A stretch of 64,000 nt of DNA from Oceaniovalibus guishaninsula JLT2003 (GTDB lineage: Bacteria; Pseudomonadota; Alphaproteobacteria; Rhodobacterales; Rhodobacteraceae): the NCBI RefSeq assembly GCF_000299575.1, contig NZ_AMGO01000021.1, positions 62,001-126,000 of the forward strand. The letters are read 5' to 3'. Numbering within the stretch: the first letter of the stretch is position 1; the number at the start of each line of letters is the position of its first letter. Below are positions 17,741 through 25,922 of the stretch, in pieces. The notes below the pieces were generated by a model. The model did not search any database. It had not been told where the DNA came from and was given only the letters and a program-made list of their open reading frames with translations. A program made the translations under genes and the position numbers.

Positions 17741-18715
17741 ATGACAGGAATCACGACGCTGCTGACATCCCTTGGCGGGCCGCTGGGCCCGCTGATCGCC
17801 ACCGGTCTTCTGGGGGTGCTGCTGATCCTGGCGGCGCTGCCTTTCCTGCTGCAACGTCGGACCGATCCCCTAGACCGCCTGCGCGCCCGAAAGTCGCAGC
17901 CGGAAACGGCCGAGCCGACATCGGCCGCGCTTCGGGTCGGCGGCAGGAACGACAAGCTGGCGCGGTTTTCGACCTTTCTGGAACCGCAGGACGCGACCGA
18001 ATATTCGGCCGCGCGACTGAAACTGTTGCAGGCGGGGTATCGCGGCAAGAACGCCGTGCGGGTCTTCCACTTCGCGCAGTTCGCGCTGGGGATCGCGCTG
18101 CTGATCCTCGGCTTGCTCTATGCGCTGACGACATCCGCCGGTGCGGAGCCGAGCATGCAATCCATGATCCTTTACACCCTGGGGCCGGGGGCGCTCGGCT
18201 ATCTTGCGCCGCGCTATTGGGTGACGCGCCGACAGCAGGAGCGCAAGGACGAGATCGTCAGGGGCTTTCCTGATTCGCTGGACATGATGCTTGTCTGCGT
18301 GGAGGCGGGGCAGTCGCTGGACCAGTCCATCACGCGCGTCGCGAAAGAAATCCGCGCAGGCTTCCCGGCCCTCGCCGACGAATATGATATGGTGGCGCAC
18401 GAAACCAAGGCCGGCAAGGACAAGAGCATCGTCTTGCGCGACATGTCCGAACGCGCGGGCGTGACCGACATTTCCAGTTTCGTGACCGTCCTGATACAAT
18501 CGGCGACGTTCGGCACATCCATTGCGGATGCGTTGCGGGTCTTTTCCGACGAAATGCGCGACAAGCGGGTCATGCGCGCCGAGGAGAAAGCCAACACTCT
18601 GCCGACGAAGATGACGCTTGCCACCATGATGCTGACCGTGCCACCGCTGCTGATCATCCTGCTCGGCCCATCCGTCAACATGATCATCGAGACTTTTTCA
18701 CAGCTTGGCGTCTAG
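17741..18715 (+). CDS. tadC: Tad pilus inner membrane platform protein TadC
   Basis: Second platform protein, partner of TadB; 324 residues with the same T2SF organisation (GFPDSLDMMLVCVEAGQSLD, SATFGTSIADALRVFSDEMR, then TKMTLATMMLTVPPLLIIL). Two hydrophobic segments occur in the first half. The ATG at 17741 lies four bases behind the tadB stop; the frame stays open into tadB but carries no family similarity. Its stop overlaps the likely TTG start of the next lipoprotein gene by 11 bases. Confidence 0.93.
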   Translation: MTGITTLLTSLGGPLGPLIATGLLGVLLILAALPFLLQRRTDPLDRLRARKSQPETAEPTSAALRVGGRNDKLARFSTFLEPQDATEYSAARLKLLQAGYRGKNAVRVFHFAQFALGIALLILGLLYALTTSAGAEPSMQSMILYTLGPGALGYLAPRYWVTRRQQERKDEIVRGFPDSLDMMLVCVEAGQSLDQSITRVAKEIRAGFPALADEYDMVAHETKAGKDKSIVLRDMSERAGVTDISSFVTVLIQSATFGTSIADALRVFSDEMRDKRVMRAEEKANTLPTKMTLATMMLTVPPLLIILLGPSVNMIIETFSQLGV

Positions 18716-19280
18716 AGTATCATTTCCGGCCATGGCGTTGACGGCCTTGGCGGCCTGCGCGTCGCCCGACGGTACGATCGGCCCGTTCGCGCCCTCCGGC
18801 GTCCCCCGCGATAGCGGGGCGATCGACGGCATGGTCGTCGGCAACAGGATGATGGCGGCCGGCGAATACGACCTGGCGCTTCGGGCCTATCTGCGAGCTG
18901 CAGGGGAACAAGGCGCAACTGCCGAGGTGCTGACGGCCATGGGGTCTGCCAACCTGAAATTGGGACGGCTGGGGCAGGCCGAAGGCCTGCTGCGCCGAGC
19001 CGTCAGGACCGATGCGGAATACGTCCCCGGACTCAACAACCTGGGTGTGGTGCTGATGGAGAAGGGCGAAATCCCCGAAGCCGCACGGGTCTTTCGCGCC
19101 GCGGTTGCGGCCGACAGTGGCGAAAGTGACGCAATCCGCGCAAATCTCGCGCTCGCTCTCGCACGCCTTGACCAAACAACGCCCAAGGACAACCTTGAGG
19201 CGAGTTTCACACTGCTGCGCGGCGGCGGGGCGACCTATCGCATCCAGTCAACTGACCGGGATGTCCGACCCCGCGACTGA
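18705..19280 (+). CDS. TPR lipoprotein of the Tad locus (TadD-like)
   Basis: A 191-residue protein with lipobox ALAAC (Cys18) and tetratricopeptide repeats (GEYDLALRAYLRAAGEQG, LGRLGQAEGLLRRAV, KGEIPEAARVFRAAV). TadD-type TPR lipoproteins act as pilotins for the secretin. Only a TTG at 18705 gives a workable signal peptide; the first in-frame ATG leaves just nine residues before the cysteine. The TTG start overlaps tadC by 11 bases, implying coupled translation. It is one of two TPR lipoproteins in tandem here. Confidence 0.8.
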   Translation: MASRVSFPAMALTALAACASPDGTIGPFAPSGVPRDSGAIDGMVVGNRMMAAGEYDLALRAYLRAAGEQGATAEVLTAMGSANLKLGRLGQAEGLLRRAVRTDAEYVPGLNNLGVVLMEKGEIPEAARVFRAAVAADSGESDAIRANLALALARLDQTTPKDNLEASFTLLRGGGATYRIQSTDRDVRPRD

Positions 19281-19293
19281 GAAAGGACCGACG

Positions 19294-20157
19294 ATGACGA
19301 CACGCCGCCCTGCGCTGACGATATGCCTGCTGGCGGGCGCGATGCTGGCGGGGTGCGCGGGCGGAACCGTGGACGTTCAGCGGGCGCTGAAGGACGTCAA
19401 TGTCATCGACGAATCCAACCTCAACGACATCATGGCCAGTGCCGCCGATCCGGGCGAGGCGGTTCTGTATTTCCGCCGCAGCGCCGACGCCGAACCGGAT
19501 CGCATCGCCCTGCAAAGAGGGCTGGGGCGGGCCCTTGTGCGGGATGGGCAGGCGGCCCAGGGTGCGGCTGTCTGGTCGCGGGTGGTTCGGATGCCGGGCG
19601 CAACATCCGAGGATGGCATAGACTATGCCGATGCGCTGATCAGAACGAACGACTGGGCGGGCGCGGCTGCGCAACTCAACACCATTCCACCGACCTATGA
19701 AACCTATCGCCGCTACCGGCTGGAAGCGATGGTTGCCGACAGCAATCGCCAGTGGAACAAGGCCGACAGCTTCTATCAGACGGCAGCGGGGCTGACCAGC
19801 AAGCCCGCCCCGGTTCTGAACAACTGGGGTTATTCCAAGCTGACGCGCGGGGAATATGCCGCCGCAGAACGGCTTTTCGCCGAAGCGGTCGAAAGCGAGC
19901 CGGACCTTTTCACCGCGAAGAACAACCTTGTCATGGCGCGCGGCGCGCAACGCAAATACGATCTGCCCGTCATGTCCATGTCGCAGACCGAGCAGGCGCA
20001 ACTGCTGCACACGCTGGCCCTGACGGCGATCAAGCAGGGCGACGTGTCCATCGGGCGGGGCCTTCTGGAAGAAGCGGTCGCCGCGCATCCGCAGCATTTC
20101 GAATCCGCCGCGCGCGCCTTGGCCGCGCTGGAGGGCAACGCGATCGGCCGTTCGTGA
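19294..20157 (+). CDS. Second TPR lipoprotein of the Tad locus
   Basis: A 287-residue lipoprotein: RRPALTICLLAGAMLAGC is the signal with its lipobox cysteine, followed by TPR-type helices (RIALQRGLGRALVRDGQ, LTRGEYAAAERLFAEAV, GDVSIGRGLLEEAVAAHP). ATG 19294 follows GAAAGGA. Its stop overlaps the GTG start of cpaA. It is probably an assembly or secretin-pilot factor like TadD. Having two different TPR lipoproteins side by side suggests non-identical roles, since sequence similarity between them is low by eye. Confidence 0.82.
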   Translation: MTTRRPALTICLLAGAMLAGCAGGTVDVQRALKDVNVIDESNLNDIMASAADPGEAVLYFRRSADAEPDRIALQRGLGRALVRDGQAAQGAAVWSRVVRMPGATSEDGIDYADALIRTNDWAGAAAQLNTIPPTYETYRRYRLEAMVADSNRQWNKADSFYQTAAGLTSKPAPVLNNWGYSKLTRGEYAAAERLFAEAVESEPDLFTAKNNLVMARGAQRKYDLPVMSMSQTEQAQLLHTLALTAIKQGDVSIGRGLLEEAVAAHPQHFESAARALAALEGNAIGRS

Positions 20158-20645
20158 TCGCGCTGCCGCCTGCGGCCGCCGTCGCCTTTCTGGTTGCGAC
20201 GGCGCCCGTCGCCCTGTGGATCGCGTGGACCGACCTGTCGCAGATGCGGATCCCGAACCGCGCCCCCCTGGCGTTGCTGGCGCTTTTCGCCTCGGTCGGT
20301 CCGTTCGTGCTGCCGCTGAATGTCTGGGCGTGGCAGTGGATCAACCCGGTCGTCGTCATCGGCATCGGTTTCGTTCTCAACCTGCGGGGCGGCGTCGGCG
20401 CGGGGGACGCCAAGTTCGCCGCGGCCGCTTCGGTTTTCGTGCTACCGCCGGACGCGCCCTTTGTCCTGATGCTGTTGGCCGCGGCCGTGCTGGGGGCTGT
20501 CGTCACACATCGCATCGTCGGCCGTTTGCCGACCCTGCGGATGGCGGGCGCCGATTGGCGCAGTTGGTCGTCACCCAGATTTCCCATGGGCTTCGCGCTA
20601 GGCCCGGTCCTGGTCTTCTATCTGGCCATCGCCGCCCTGTCCTGA
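20154..20645 (+). CDS. cpaA: Prepilin peptidase CpaA (TadV)
   Basis: Aspartyl peptidase that cleaves Flp-type prepilins. A polytopic protein of 163 residues with the two catalytic aspartates visible: the first in WTDLSQMRIPNRAPL and the second in the GxGD motif GGVGAGDAKFAAA. It starts at GTG 20154, overlapping the preceding stop (GTGA); the nearest purine-rich stretch (GGAGGG, 20130-20135) is distant, so it probably relies on translational coupling. It is the last recognisable Tad gene, whereas in Caulobacter cpaA stands near the pilin at the start. Confidence 0.88.
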   Translation: MIALPPAAAVAFLVATAPVALWIAWTDLSQMRIPNRAPLALLALFASVGPFVLPLNVWAWQWINPVVVIGIGFVLNLRGGVGAGDAKFAAAASVFVLPPDAPFVLMLLAAAVLGAVVTHRIVGRLPTLRMAGADWRSWSSPRFPMGFALGPVLVFYLAIAALS

Positions 20646-20732
20646 CTTCATTGCCCTATGGACGCAATTTCGCCTTGATCGTCGGGCACGATGTCTTCGA
20701 TCCGGCACCTCGGCCGCGTGGAAAGACAGGTC

Positions 20733-22040
20733 ATGTCCATCGAAACCGGTAACGTCCTTGCCCCGCCCGTCCCCCGCTCGCTGAGCGCGATGCGGCTGCC
20801 GCAGGTGATGATGCGGGACATTTTGCTGAAGACGATCTTTCGCAGCAACGCGGCGCATCTGTCGCAGATCGCGCAGCAGATTTGCCTGCCGGTCCAGGTC
20901 ACGCAGGAACTGATCGACCTCGCGCGCAGCCAAAAGCTGGTCGAGGCCACCGGCACCATGCATGCCACGGCATCGTCCGAAATGGGCTATCAGCTGAGCG
21001 AGGCGGGAAAAGCGCGGGCGCTCGATGCGCTGGCGCAGTCCGAGTATTACGGGCCGATGCCGGTCCCGCTGGACGTCTACCGCGAACAGGTGGCGCGGCA
21101 ATCCATCCGCAACATCGCCCTGACGCGCGAACAGTTGGTTCGCGCGATGGGGCATCTGGTGTTGCCGTCCAGCCTGCTGGACAATCTGGGACCGGCGGTC
21201 GGGTCCGGCCGCTCGATCCTGATGTACGGGCCGCCTGGGAACGGCAAATCGTCGATCTCGAACGGTATCCGGGATGCGCTGGGGGATCGCATCTATGTGC
21301 CCAGGGCGATCGAGTATTCGGGGCAGGTCATCACCGTCTACGATCCCATCGTGCATTCCGCAGCACAGGTGGCGCTTGACGATCCGAACGCCTTGCGCCG
21401 CACGGCGCGGTTCGACACGCGCTATGTGCTTTGCGACAGGCCGACGGTCATCACCGGGGGCGAGCTGACGCTGGGAATGCTGGATCTGGTCTATAATCCT
21501 TCCGCCAGAACCTATCAGGCACCGCTGCAACTGAAGGCGACCGGCGGCGTCTTCATCGTCGACGACCTTGGCCGTCAGGTCGATCCGCCTCAGGCGCTGG
21601 TCAACCGCTGGATCGTTCCGCTTGAAGAATCGCGCGACATCCTCGCCTTGCAATCGGGCGAAAAGTTCGAAGTGCCGTTCGACACGCTGGTCGTCTTTTC
21701 CACGAATTTCCACCCCAACCGCATCTTCGACAAGGCCGCCCTGCGCCGCATCTTCTACAAAATCCGCATCGACGGCCCTTCGCAGGAAGATTTTTTGAAG
21801 ATTTTCGCTATGGTCGCGGAAAAGAAGGGGCTGGCGCTGGACGAAGATGCGCTCGTCCACCTTATCGGAACCAAATATCCGCAGATCGGAAACGTATATG
21901 CCAATTACCAACCGGCTTTCCTGATCGACCAGATCCTGGCGATCTGCGCGTTCGAAGGCATCCCCAACCGAATGTGCCGCGATCTAATCGACCGCGCCTG
22001 GGCCAACATGTTCGTCGAGGAGTCGGAAGTCGCGCATTAG
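20733..22040 (+). CDS. AAA+ ATPase with N-terminal winged-helix-like region, role unknown
   Basis: A 435-residue predicted cytoplasmic ATPase. The first ~90 residues look like a helix-turn-helix module (LKTIFRSNAAHLSQIAQQIC, VTQELIDLARSQKLVEATG, then MGYQLSEAGKARAL). The ATPase core has Walker A GPPGNGKSS near residue 165 and Walker B GGVFIVDDLGRQVDPPQ, and the sensor region reads LVVFSTNFHPNRIFDKAALR. ATG 20733 has GGAAAG upstream; ATG 20691 is an alternative. It follows the Tad cluster on the same strand after 87 bases. I do not recognise a characterised family member; a link to pilus regulation is inference from position. Confidence 0.8.
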   Translation: MSIETGNVLAPPVPRSLSAMRLPQVMMRDILLKTIFRSNAAHLSQIAQQICLPVQVTQELIDLARSQKLVEATGTMHATASSEMGYQLSEAGKARALDALAQSEYYGPMPVPLDVYREQVARQSIRNIALTREQLVRAMGHLVLPSSLLDNLGPAVGSGRSILMYGPPGNGKSSISNGIRDALGDRIYVPRAIEYSGQVITVYDPIVHSAAQVALDDPNALRRTARFDTRYVLCDRPTVITGGELTLGMLDLVYNPSARTYQAPLQLKATGGVFIVDDLGRQVDPPQALVNRWIVPLEESRDILALQSGEKFEVPFDTLVVFSTNFHPNRIFDKAALRRIFYKIRIDGPSQEDFLKIFAMVAEKKGLALDEDALVHLIGTKYPQIGNVYANYQPAFLIDQILAICAFEGIPNRMCRDLIDRAWANMFVEESEVAH

Positions 22041-22091
22041 CGGGCCACGCACCTATGGCAGCAGCGCGACCGACGGACTAGATGACGCCGC

Positions 22092-24566
22092 ATGACCCTG
22101 CCCACCCGCTTTCAACAATGGTTTTCCGAACGCGGCTGGCACATCCACCCGCATCAGCAGGAGATGATCGACCGGGCGGCAGACCCTGCCCTGCTGCTGA
22201 TCGCGCCGACGGGGGGCGGCAAGACGCTGGCGGGGTTCCTGCCCAGCCTGATCGAGCTTGCCGACGGCATGCATGAGGGTCTGCACACGCTCTATATTTC
22301 ACCGCTCAAGGCGCTGGCCGCCGACATCCGGCGCAACCTGACCACGCCAGTCACGGCGATGCAGCTGCCGATCCGGATCGAGGACCGCACCGGCGACACC
22401 AGCGCCACGCGCAAGAAGGCGCAGCGGGCCGATCCGCCGCATATCCTGCTGACGACGCCCGAATCGCTGGCGCTGCTGACCAGCTACGAGGACGCGCCGC
22501 GCCTTTTCTCGACGCTAAGCCGGGTCGTCATCGACGAAATCCACGCCTTGGCCGAAAACAAGCGCGGCGATCAGCTTATGCTCGCCATGTCGCGCGTGCA
22601 GGCGATGGCGCCCGGTCTGCGGCGGGTCGGTCTGTCGGCCACGGTCGAGGATCCGCCGGCGATCGCGCGTTATCTCGCGCGGCATCCCGATCCATGCCGG
22701 ATCGTCATGGCCGATCCCGGTCCCGATCCCGACATCTCCATTCTGCGGGTGGAAGAACCGCCCCCCTGGGCCGGAGCGGGCGGATCGCATGCGATCCCGG
22801 CAGTGCTGGAACAGATCCGGCGGCACAAGACCACGCTGATCTTTCACAATACCCGCGCGCAGGCCGAGATCTTCTTTCACAACCTCTGGCTGGCCAACGA
22901 GGACGACCTGCCCATCGGCATCCATCACGGATCGCTCAGCCGGGAACAGCGTGAACGGGTCGAACGGGCGATGGTGGCCGGCGAATTGCGCGCGATCGTC
23001 TGCACGTCTTCGCTTGACCTCGGGATAGACTGGGGGGATGTCGATCTGGTCATCCAAATCGGGGCGCCCAAGCAGGTCAAGCGGCTGGTCCAGCGCATCG
23101 GTCGCGCGAACCATCGTTATAACGCCCCGTCCAAGGCCCTGCTGGTCCCCGCCAACCGCTTCGAGGTGGTCGAGTGCGAGGCCGCCCTGCAAGCGGTGCG
23201 AGAACGCGACCTGGACGGAGAGCCGCGCGGCCCCGGACCGCTGGATGTGCTCTGCCAGCATATCGCCATCCGCGCCGCCAGCGGGCCGTTCACCGCGACC
23301 GGGCTTTTCGCCGAGGTCAGGACCGTCGGCGCCTATGCCGGGCTGACGCGGGCGGCGTTCGACGATTGCCTCGATTTCGTGGCGACCGGCGGCTATGCGC
23401 TGCGCGCCTATGACCGATGGCAGAGGCTGATCGAGCGGGATGGCGTCTGGTCCTTGCGCGATCCGCGCGCGGCCCGCCGCATCCGCATGAACATCGGCAC
23501 CATCATGGATACCGACATGCTGAAGGTGCGGCTGAAATCGCGCGGCACGGGTCAGCCCCTGGGCGATATCGAGGAAGGATTCGCCACGACGCTGATGCCC
23601 GGCGACACGTTCCTGTTCGGCGGCAAGGTCGTCCGGTTCGAGACGCTCAAGGAAATGACGGTCGAGGTGACGCGCCAAGGCAACAAGGAACCGCGCATCG
23701 CCACCTATATCGGCATGAAGATCGCGACATCCATTCAACTGTCGCAACGCATCCTGCGTATGTTCGCACAGCCGGACTGGCCCTCGCTTCCTGCCCATAC
23801 CCGCGACTGGTTGCACCTGCAGCGCAGCCGCTCGCGCCTGCCCGAAGCGGACCGGATCCTGGTCGAGACGTTCCCCCATGACGGCCGCCATCACACCTGC
23901 ATCTACGGTTTCGCCGGGCGCAACGCGATGCAGACGCTGGGTCTGCTGATCACGCGCCGGATGGAGCTGTCGGGCCTGCACCCCACGGGCTTTGTCGCGT
24001 CCGATTACGCGATCCTCGTCTTTTCGCTGGAACCGGTGACGGATCCCGCGCCGTTGTTCGACAGCGCCGGGTTGCGCGACGGTTTCGACACCTGGCTTGG
24101 CGGCAATGCCGTGATGAAGCGCACGTTCAAGTATTCGGCCACCATCGCGGGGCTGATCGACCGCAACGTCGCCGGTCCGCGCCGCACCGGCCGTCAGGCG
24201 ACGTTCAGCGCCGACATCCTTTACGACACGCTGATGAAATACGACCCCGACCACCTGCTGCTGCGGATCACCCGGCAGGAAGCGCAGCGCGGTCTGGTCG
24301 ATTTTCAGCGGATCGAGGGGATGCTGGAAAGGACGGCAGGCCGGATCGACCATGTGACGCTGGACCGCGTCACGCCGCTTGCCGCGCCGATGTTTCTGGA
24401 ACGGGGCTATGTGCCCGTCGAAGGGGCGGCGACCGAACGCCTGCTGGCCGATGCGGCGCAACGGCTGATGGATGCGGCCGGTCTTGACCTCGACCCGGCG
24501 ACCGAAGGGCGGTTGTTTCGGATGGCTGGACCGGACGCGACCGGCGCGGTAAGGAACGCACCATGA
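22092..24566 (+). CDS. Ligase-associated DEXH-box DNA helicase (Lhr family)
   Basis: Large Lhr-type superfamily 2 helicase, 824 residues. The helicase core is N-terminal: Q-like HPHQQEMIDRAADPA, Walker A IAPTGGGKTLAG, DEIH box VIDEIHALAENKRG, motif III GLSATVEDP and motif VI QRIGRANHR. The long C-terminal half carries the Lhr-specific winged-helix and core domains. Homologues usually sit in a DNA-damage cassette with an ATP-dependent ligase, an exonuclease and PdeM. Here only pdeM follows, overlapping by four bases (ATGA); ligase and exonuclease genes are absent from the window. Confidence 0.92.
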   Translation: MTLPTRFQQWFSERGWHIHPHQQEMIDRAADPALLLIAPTGGGKTLAGFLPSLIELADGMHEGLHTLYISPLKALAADIRRNLTTPVTAMQLPIRIEDRTGDTSATRKKAQRADPPHILLTTPESLALLTSYEDAPRLFSTLSRVVIDEIHALAENKRGDQLMLAMSRVQAMAPGLRRVGLSATVEDPPAIARYLARHPDPCRIVMADPGPDPDISILRVEEPPPWAGAGGSHAIPAVLEQIRRHKTTLIFHNTRAQAEIFFHNLWLANEDDLPIGIHHGSLSREQRERVERAMVAGELRAIVCTSSLDLGIDWGDVDLVIQIGAPKQVKRLVQRIGRANHRYNAPSKALLVPANRFEVVECEAALQAVRERDLDGEPRGPGPLDVLCQHIAIRAASGPFTATGLFAEVRTVGAYAGLTRAAFDDCLDFVATGGYALRAYDRWQRLIERDGVWSLRDPRAARRIRMNIGTIMDTDMLKVRLKSRGTGQPLGDIEEGFATTLMPGDTFLFGGKVVRFETLKEMTVEVTRQGNKEPRIATYIGMKIATSIQLSQRILRMFAQPDWPSLPAHTRDWLHLQRSRSRLPEADRILVETFPHDGRHHTCIYGFAGRNAMQTLGLLITRRMELSGLHPTGFVASDYAILVFSLEPVTDPAPLFDSAGLRDGFDTWLGGNAVMKRTFKYSATIAGLIDRNVAGPRRTGRQATFSADILYDTLMKYDPDHLLLRITRQEAQRGLVDFQRIEGMLERTAGRIDHVTLDRVTPLAAPMFLERGYVPVEGAATERLLADAAQRLMDAAGLDLDPATEGRLFRMAGPDATGAVRNAP

Positions 24567-25249
24567 ACCCCGGCTTCCTTTTTCAGGGCGAACGCCTTTT
24601 CCTGCTGCCGTCGGGTGCCTTGTGGTGGCCCGGCGCCGCAACGCTGATCTTTGCCGACCTGCATCTGGGCAAGGCCGAACGCATGGCGCGCAGGGGCGGG
24701 GCCGTTCTGCCCCCCTACGAAGTGCACGATACCTTGCGGCGGATGGAGGCGGATATCGCACTCACTGCCCCCCGCCTGGTGATCTGCCTGGGCGATTCGC
24801 TGGACGACGACGCCGCGATTGCCGGACTTTCGCCGTCCGAAGCCCAAAGACTGCGCGACCTGACCCTTCGGATCGACTGGATCTGGATCGCGGGCAACCA
24901 CGACCCTGCCCCGTCGGGTCTGGGCGGGCGTTCCGCAGACGCGGCAAGCATCGGCCCGCTGACCTTCCGCCACATCGCGACACCCGATGCTTCGGGCGAG
25001 GTGAGCGGCCATTATCACCCCAAGGCGCGGCTGGCGCTGCGGGGCCGGTCGGTCAGCCGCCCCTGTCTGCTGCATGACCGCGATCGGGTCATCCTGCCTG
25101 CCTATGGAACGTATACCGGCGGGCTGGACTGGACGGCCCCGGTGCTGGCAGGGCTGTTTCCGACAGGCGGCTGCGCGATCCTAACCGGCCCGACGCCCCA
25201 TGCGGTTCCCATCCCATGCACGTCCCGGTCGCGGCGGGCATCGGCATGA
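24563..25249 (+). CDS. pdeM: Ligase-associated phosphoesterase/endonuclease PdeM
   Basis: Calcineurin-like metallophosphoesterase of the ligase-associated DNA repair cassette, 228 residues. Metal-binding motifs are in order: DLHLGKAE near residue 33, CLGDSLDDD, WIAGNHDPAP and GHYHPKARL. It overlaps the Lhr-type helicase by four bases and the thioesterase by four bases, so the three form one transcription unit. Function in DNA repair is inferred from the cassette; the activity is known only as a phosphoesterase/nuclease fold. The last 15 residues are basic and not conserved by eye. Confidence 0.9.
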   Translation: MNPGFLFQGERLFLLPSGALWWPGAATLIFADLHLGKAERMARRGGAVLPPYEVHDTLRRMEADIALTAPRLVICLGDSLDDDAAIAGLSPSEAQRLRDLTLRIDWIWIAGNHDPAPSGLGGRSADAASIGPLTFRHIATPDASGEVSGHYHPKARLALRGRSVSRPCLLHDRDRVILPAYGTYTGGLDWTAPVLAGLFPTGGCAILTGPTPHAVPIPCTSRSRRASA

Positions 25250-25659
25250 CGCCCGAAAAGCGGGCACAGATCCGGGACAGCTTCGCGCGTCAGGGATTGA
25301 TGGCGACGCTGGGCGCGACCTTGGACGACCTCGAACCGGGACAGGCCACGATCGCGGCCCCCATCACGGACCGATCCAGCCAGCAGCACGGGTTCGCCCA
25401 TGCCGGTCTGGTCTTCGCCATCGGCGATTCGGCAGCGGGCTATGCGGCGATGACGCTGACCGGCCCCGCAGCCGAGGTTCTGACTGCCGAGATGAAGATC
25501 AACCTTCTACGCCCCTCGCAGGGGGAATCGTTGATCGCGTTCGGCCGGGTGCTGAAACCCGGTCGCAGGCTGATCGTCGTGGTGTCCGAAGTATGGGCGC
25601 TGACCGGCGGCGACAGGGTGCATGTCGCGCAGTTGCAGGGCACCATCGTTCCGGTCTGA
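25246..25659 (+). CDS. PaaI-type hotdog-fold thioesterase
   Basis: Predicted acyl-CoA thioesterase of 137 residues. The hotdog core is seen in QHGFAHAGLVFAIGDSAAGYAAM (the HxG segment and the helix with Asp) and LTAEMKINLLRPSQGE followed by GRVLKPGRRLIVVVSEVWAL. ATG 25246 overlaps the pdeM stop (ATGA) and is preferred over ATG 25216. It is the last gene of the unit. Substrate unknown; there is no functional link to DNA repair beyond co-transcription. Confidence 0.85.
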   Translation: MTPEKRAQIRDSFARQGLMATLGATLDDLEPGQATIAAPITDRSSQQHGFAHAGLVFAIGDSAAGYAAMTLTGPAAEVLTAEMKINLLRPSQGESLIAFGRVLKPGRRLIVVVSEVWALTGGDRVHVAQLQGTIVPV

Positions 25660-25667
25660 AAACAAGA

Positions 25668-25699
25668 ACGCCGCGTCCGGGGAAAGTCGGACGCGGCGT
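25668..25699 (-). terminator. Strong Rho-independent terminator, T-run on the minus strand
   Basis: A 12-bp perfect stem, ACGCCGCGTCCG (25668-25679) pairing with CGGACGCGGCGT (25688-25699), loop of 8. On the minus strand the stem is followed by TTCTTGTTTT, so it ends transcription from the micro-ORF at 25722-25796. It lies nine bases behind the thioesterase stop and may also stop the plus-strand unit, though the plus side lacks a T-run. Confidence 0.85.
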
Positions 25700-25721
25700 C
25701 GATGTGGTCTGGCAGGCAGCG

Positions 25722-25796
25722 CTAGATGAGGGCCAGCGCCGCAAGTCCCAGACCGGTAAGCAATCCGGCGTGAATGGCGAGGGTCACGTTCAGCAT
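25722..25796 (-). CDS. 24-residue hydrophobic micro-protein
   Basis: A small open frame of 25 codons with the full outfit of a gene: AGGTGGAGAG Shine-Dalgarno ending four bases before ATG, TAG stop, then 22 bases to a 12-bp-stem terminator with a T-run on the same strand. The product begins MLNVTLAIHAGLLTG and continues as an uninterrupted hydrophobic helix with no charged residue except a possible His, so a single membrane span. A TTGACC -35-like hexamer (25872-25877, minus) lies upstream. I do not recognise a family. It could be a membrane micro-protein, a type I toxin-like peptide, or a leader of an RNA; nothing in the sequence chooses between these. Confidence 0.6.
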   Translation of the reverse strand: MLNVTLAIHAGLLTGLGLAALALI

Positions 25797-25922
25797 CGTT
25801 CTCTCCACCTGTTGTTGTCGGGCCAACACGGCATCGTCCCAATTCGTTCCATCACGGTCGGTTGAGGCTGCGGTCAAACCCGTTTAGCTGGTCGGCGCAT
25901 GGCGTTCGGAAAAAACGGTGAC

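Noticed and set aside
25660-25922. A folate riboswitch before fhs-folD
   Set aside because: The conserved structure in this spacer is the minus-strand micro-gene and its terminator; no folate-aptamer-like pairing on the plus strand was found by eye.
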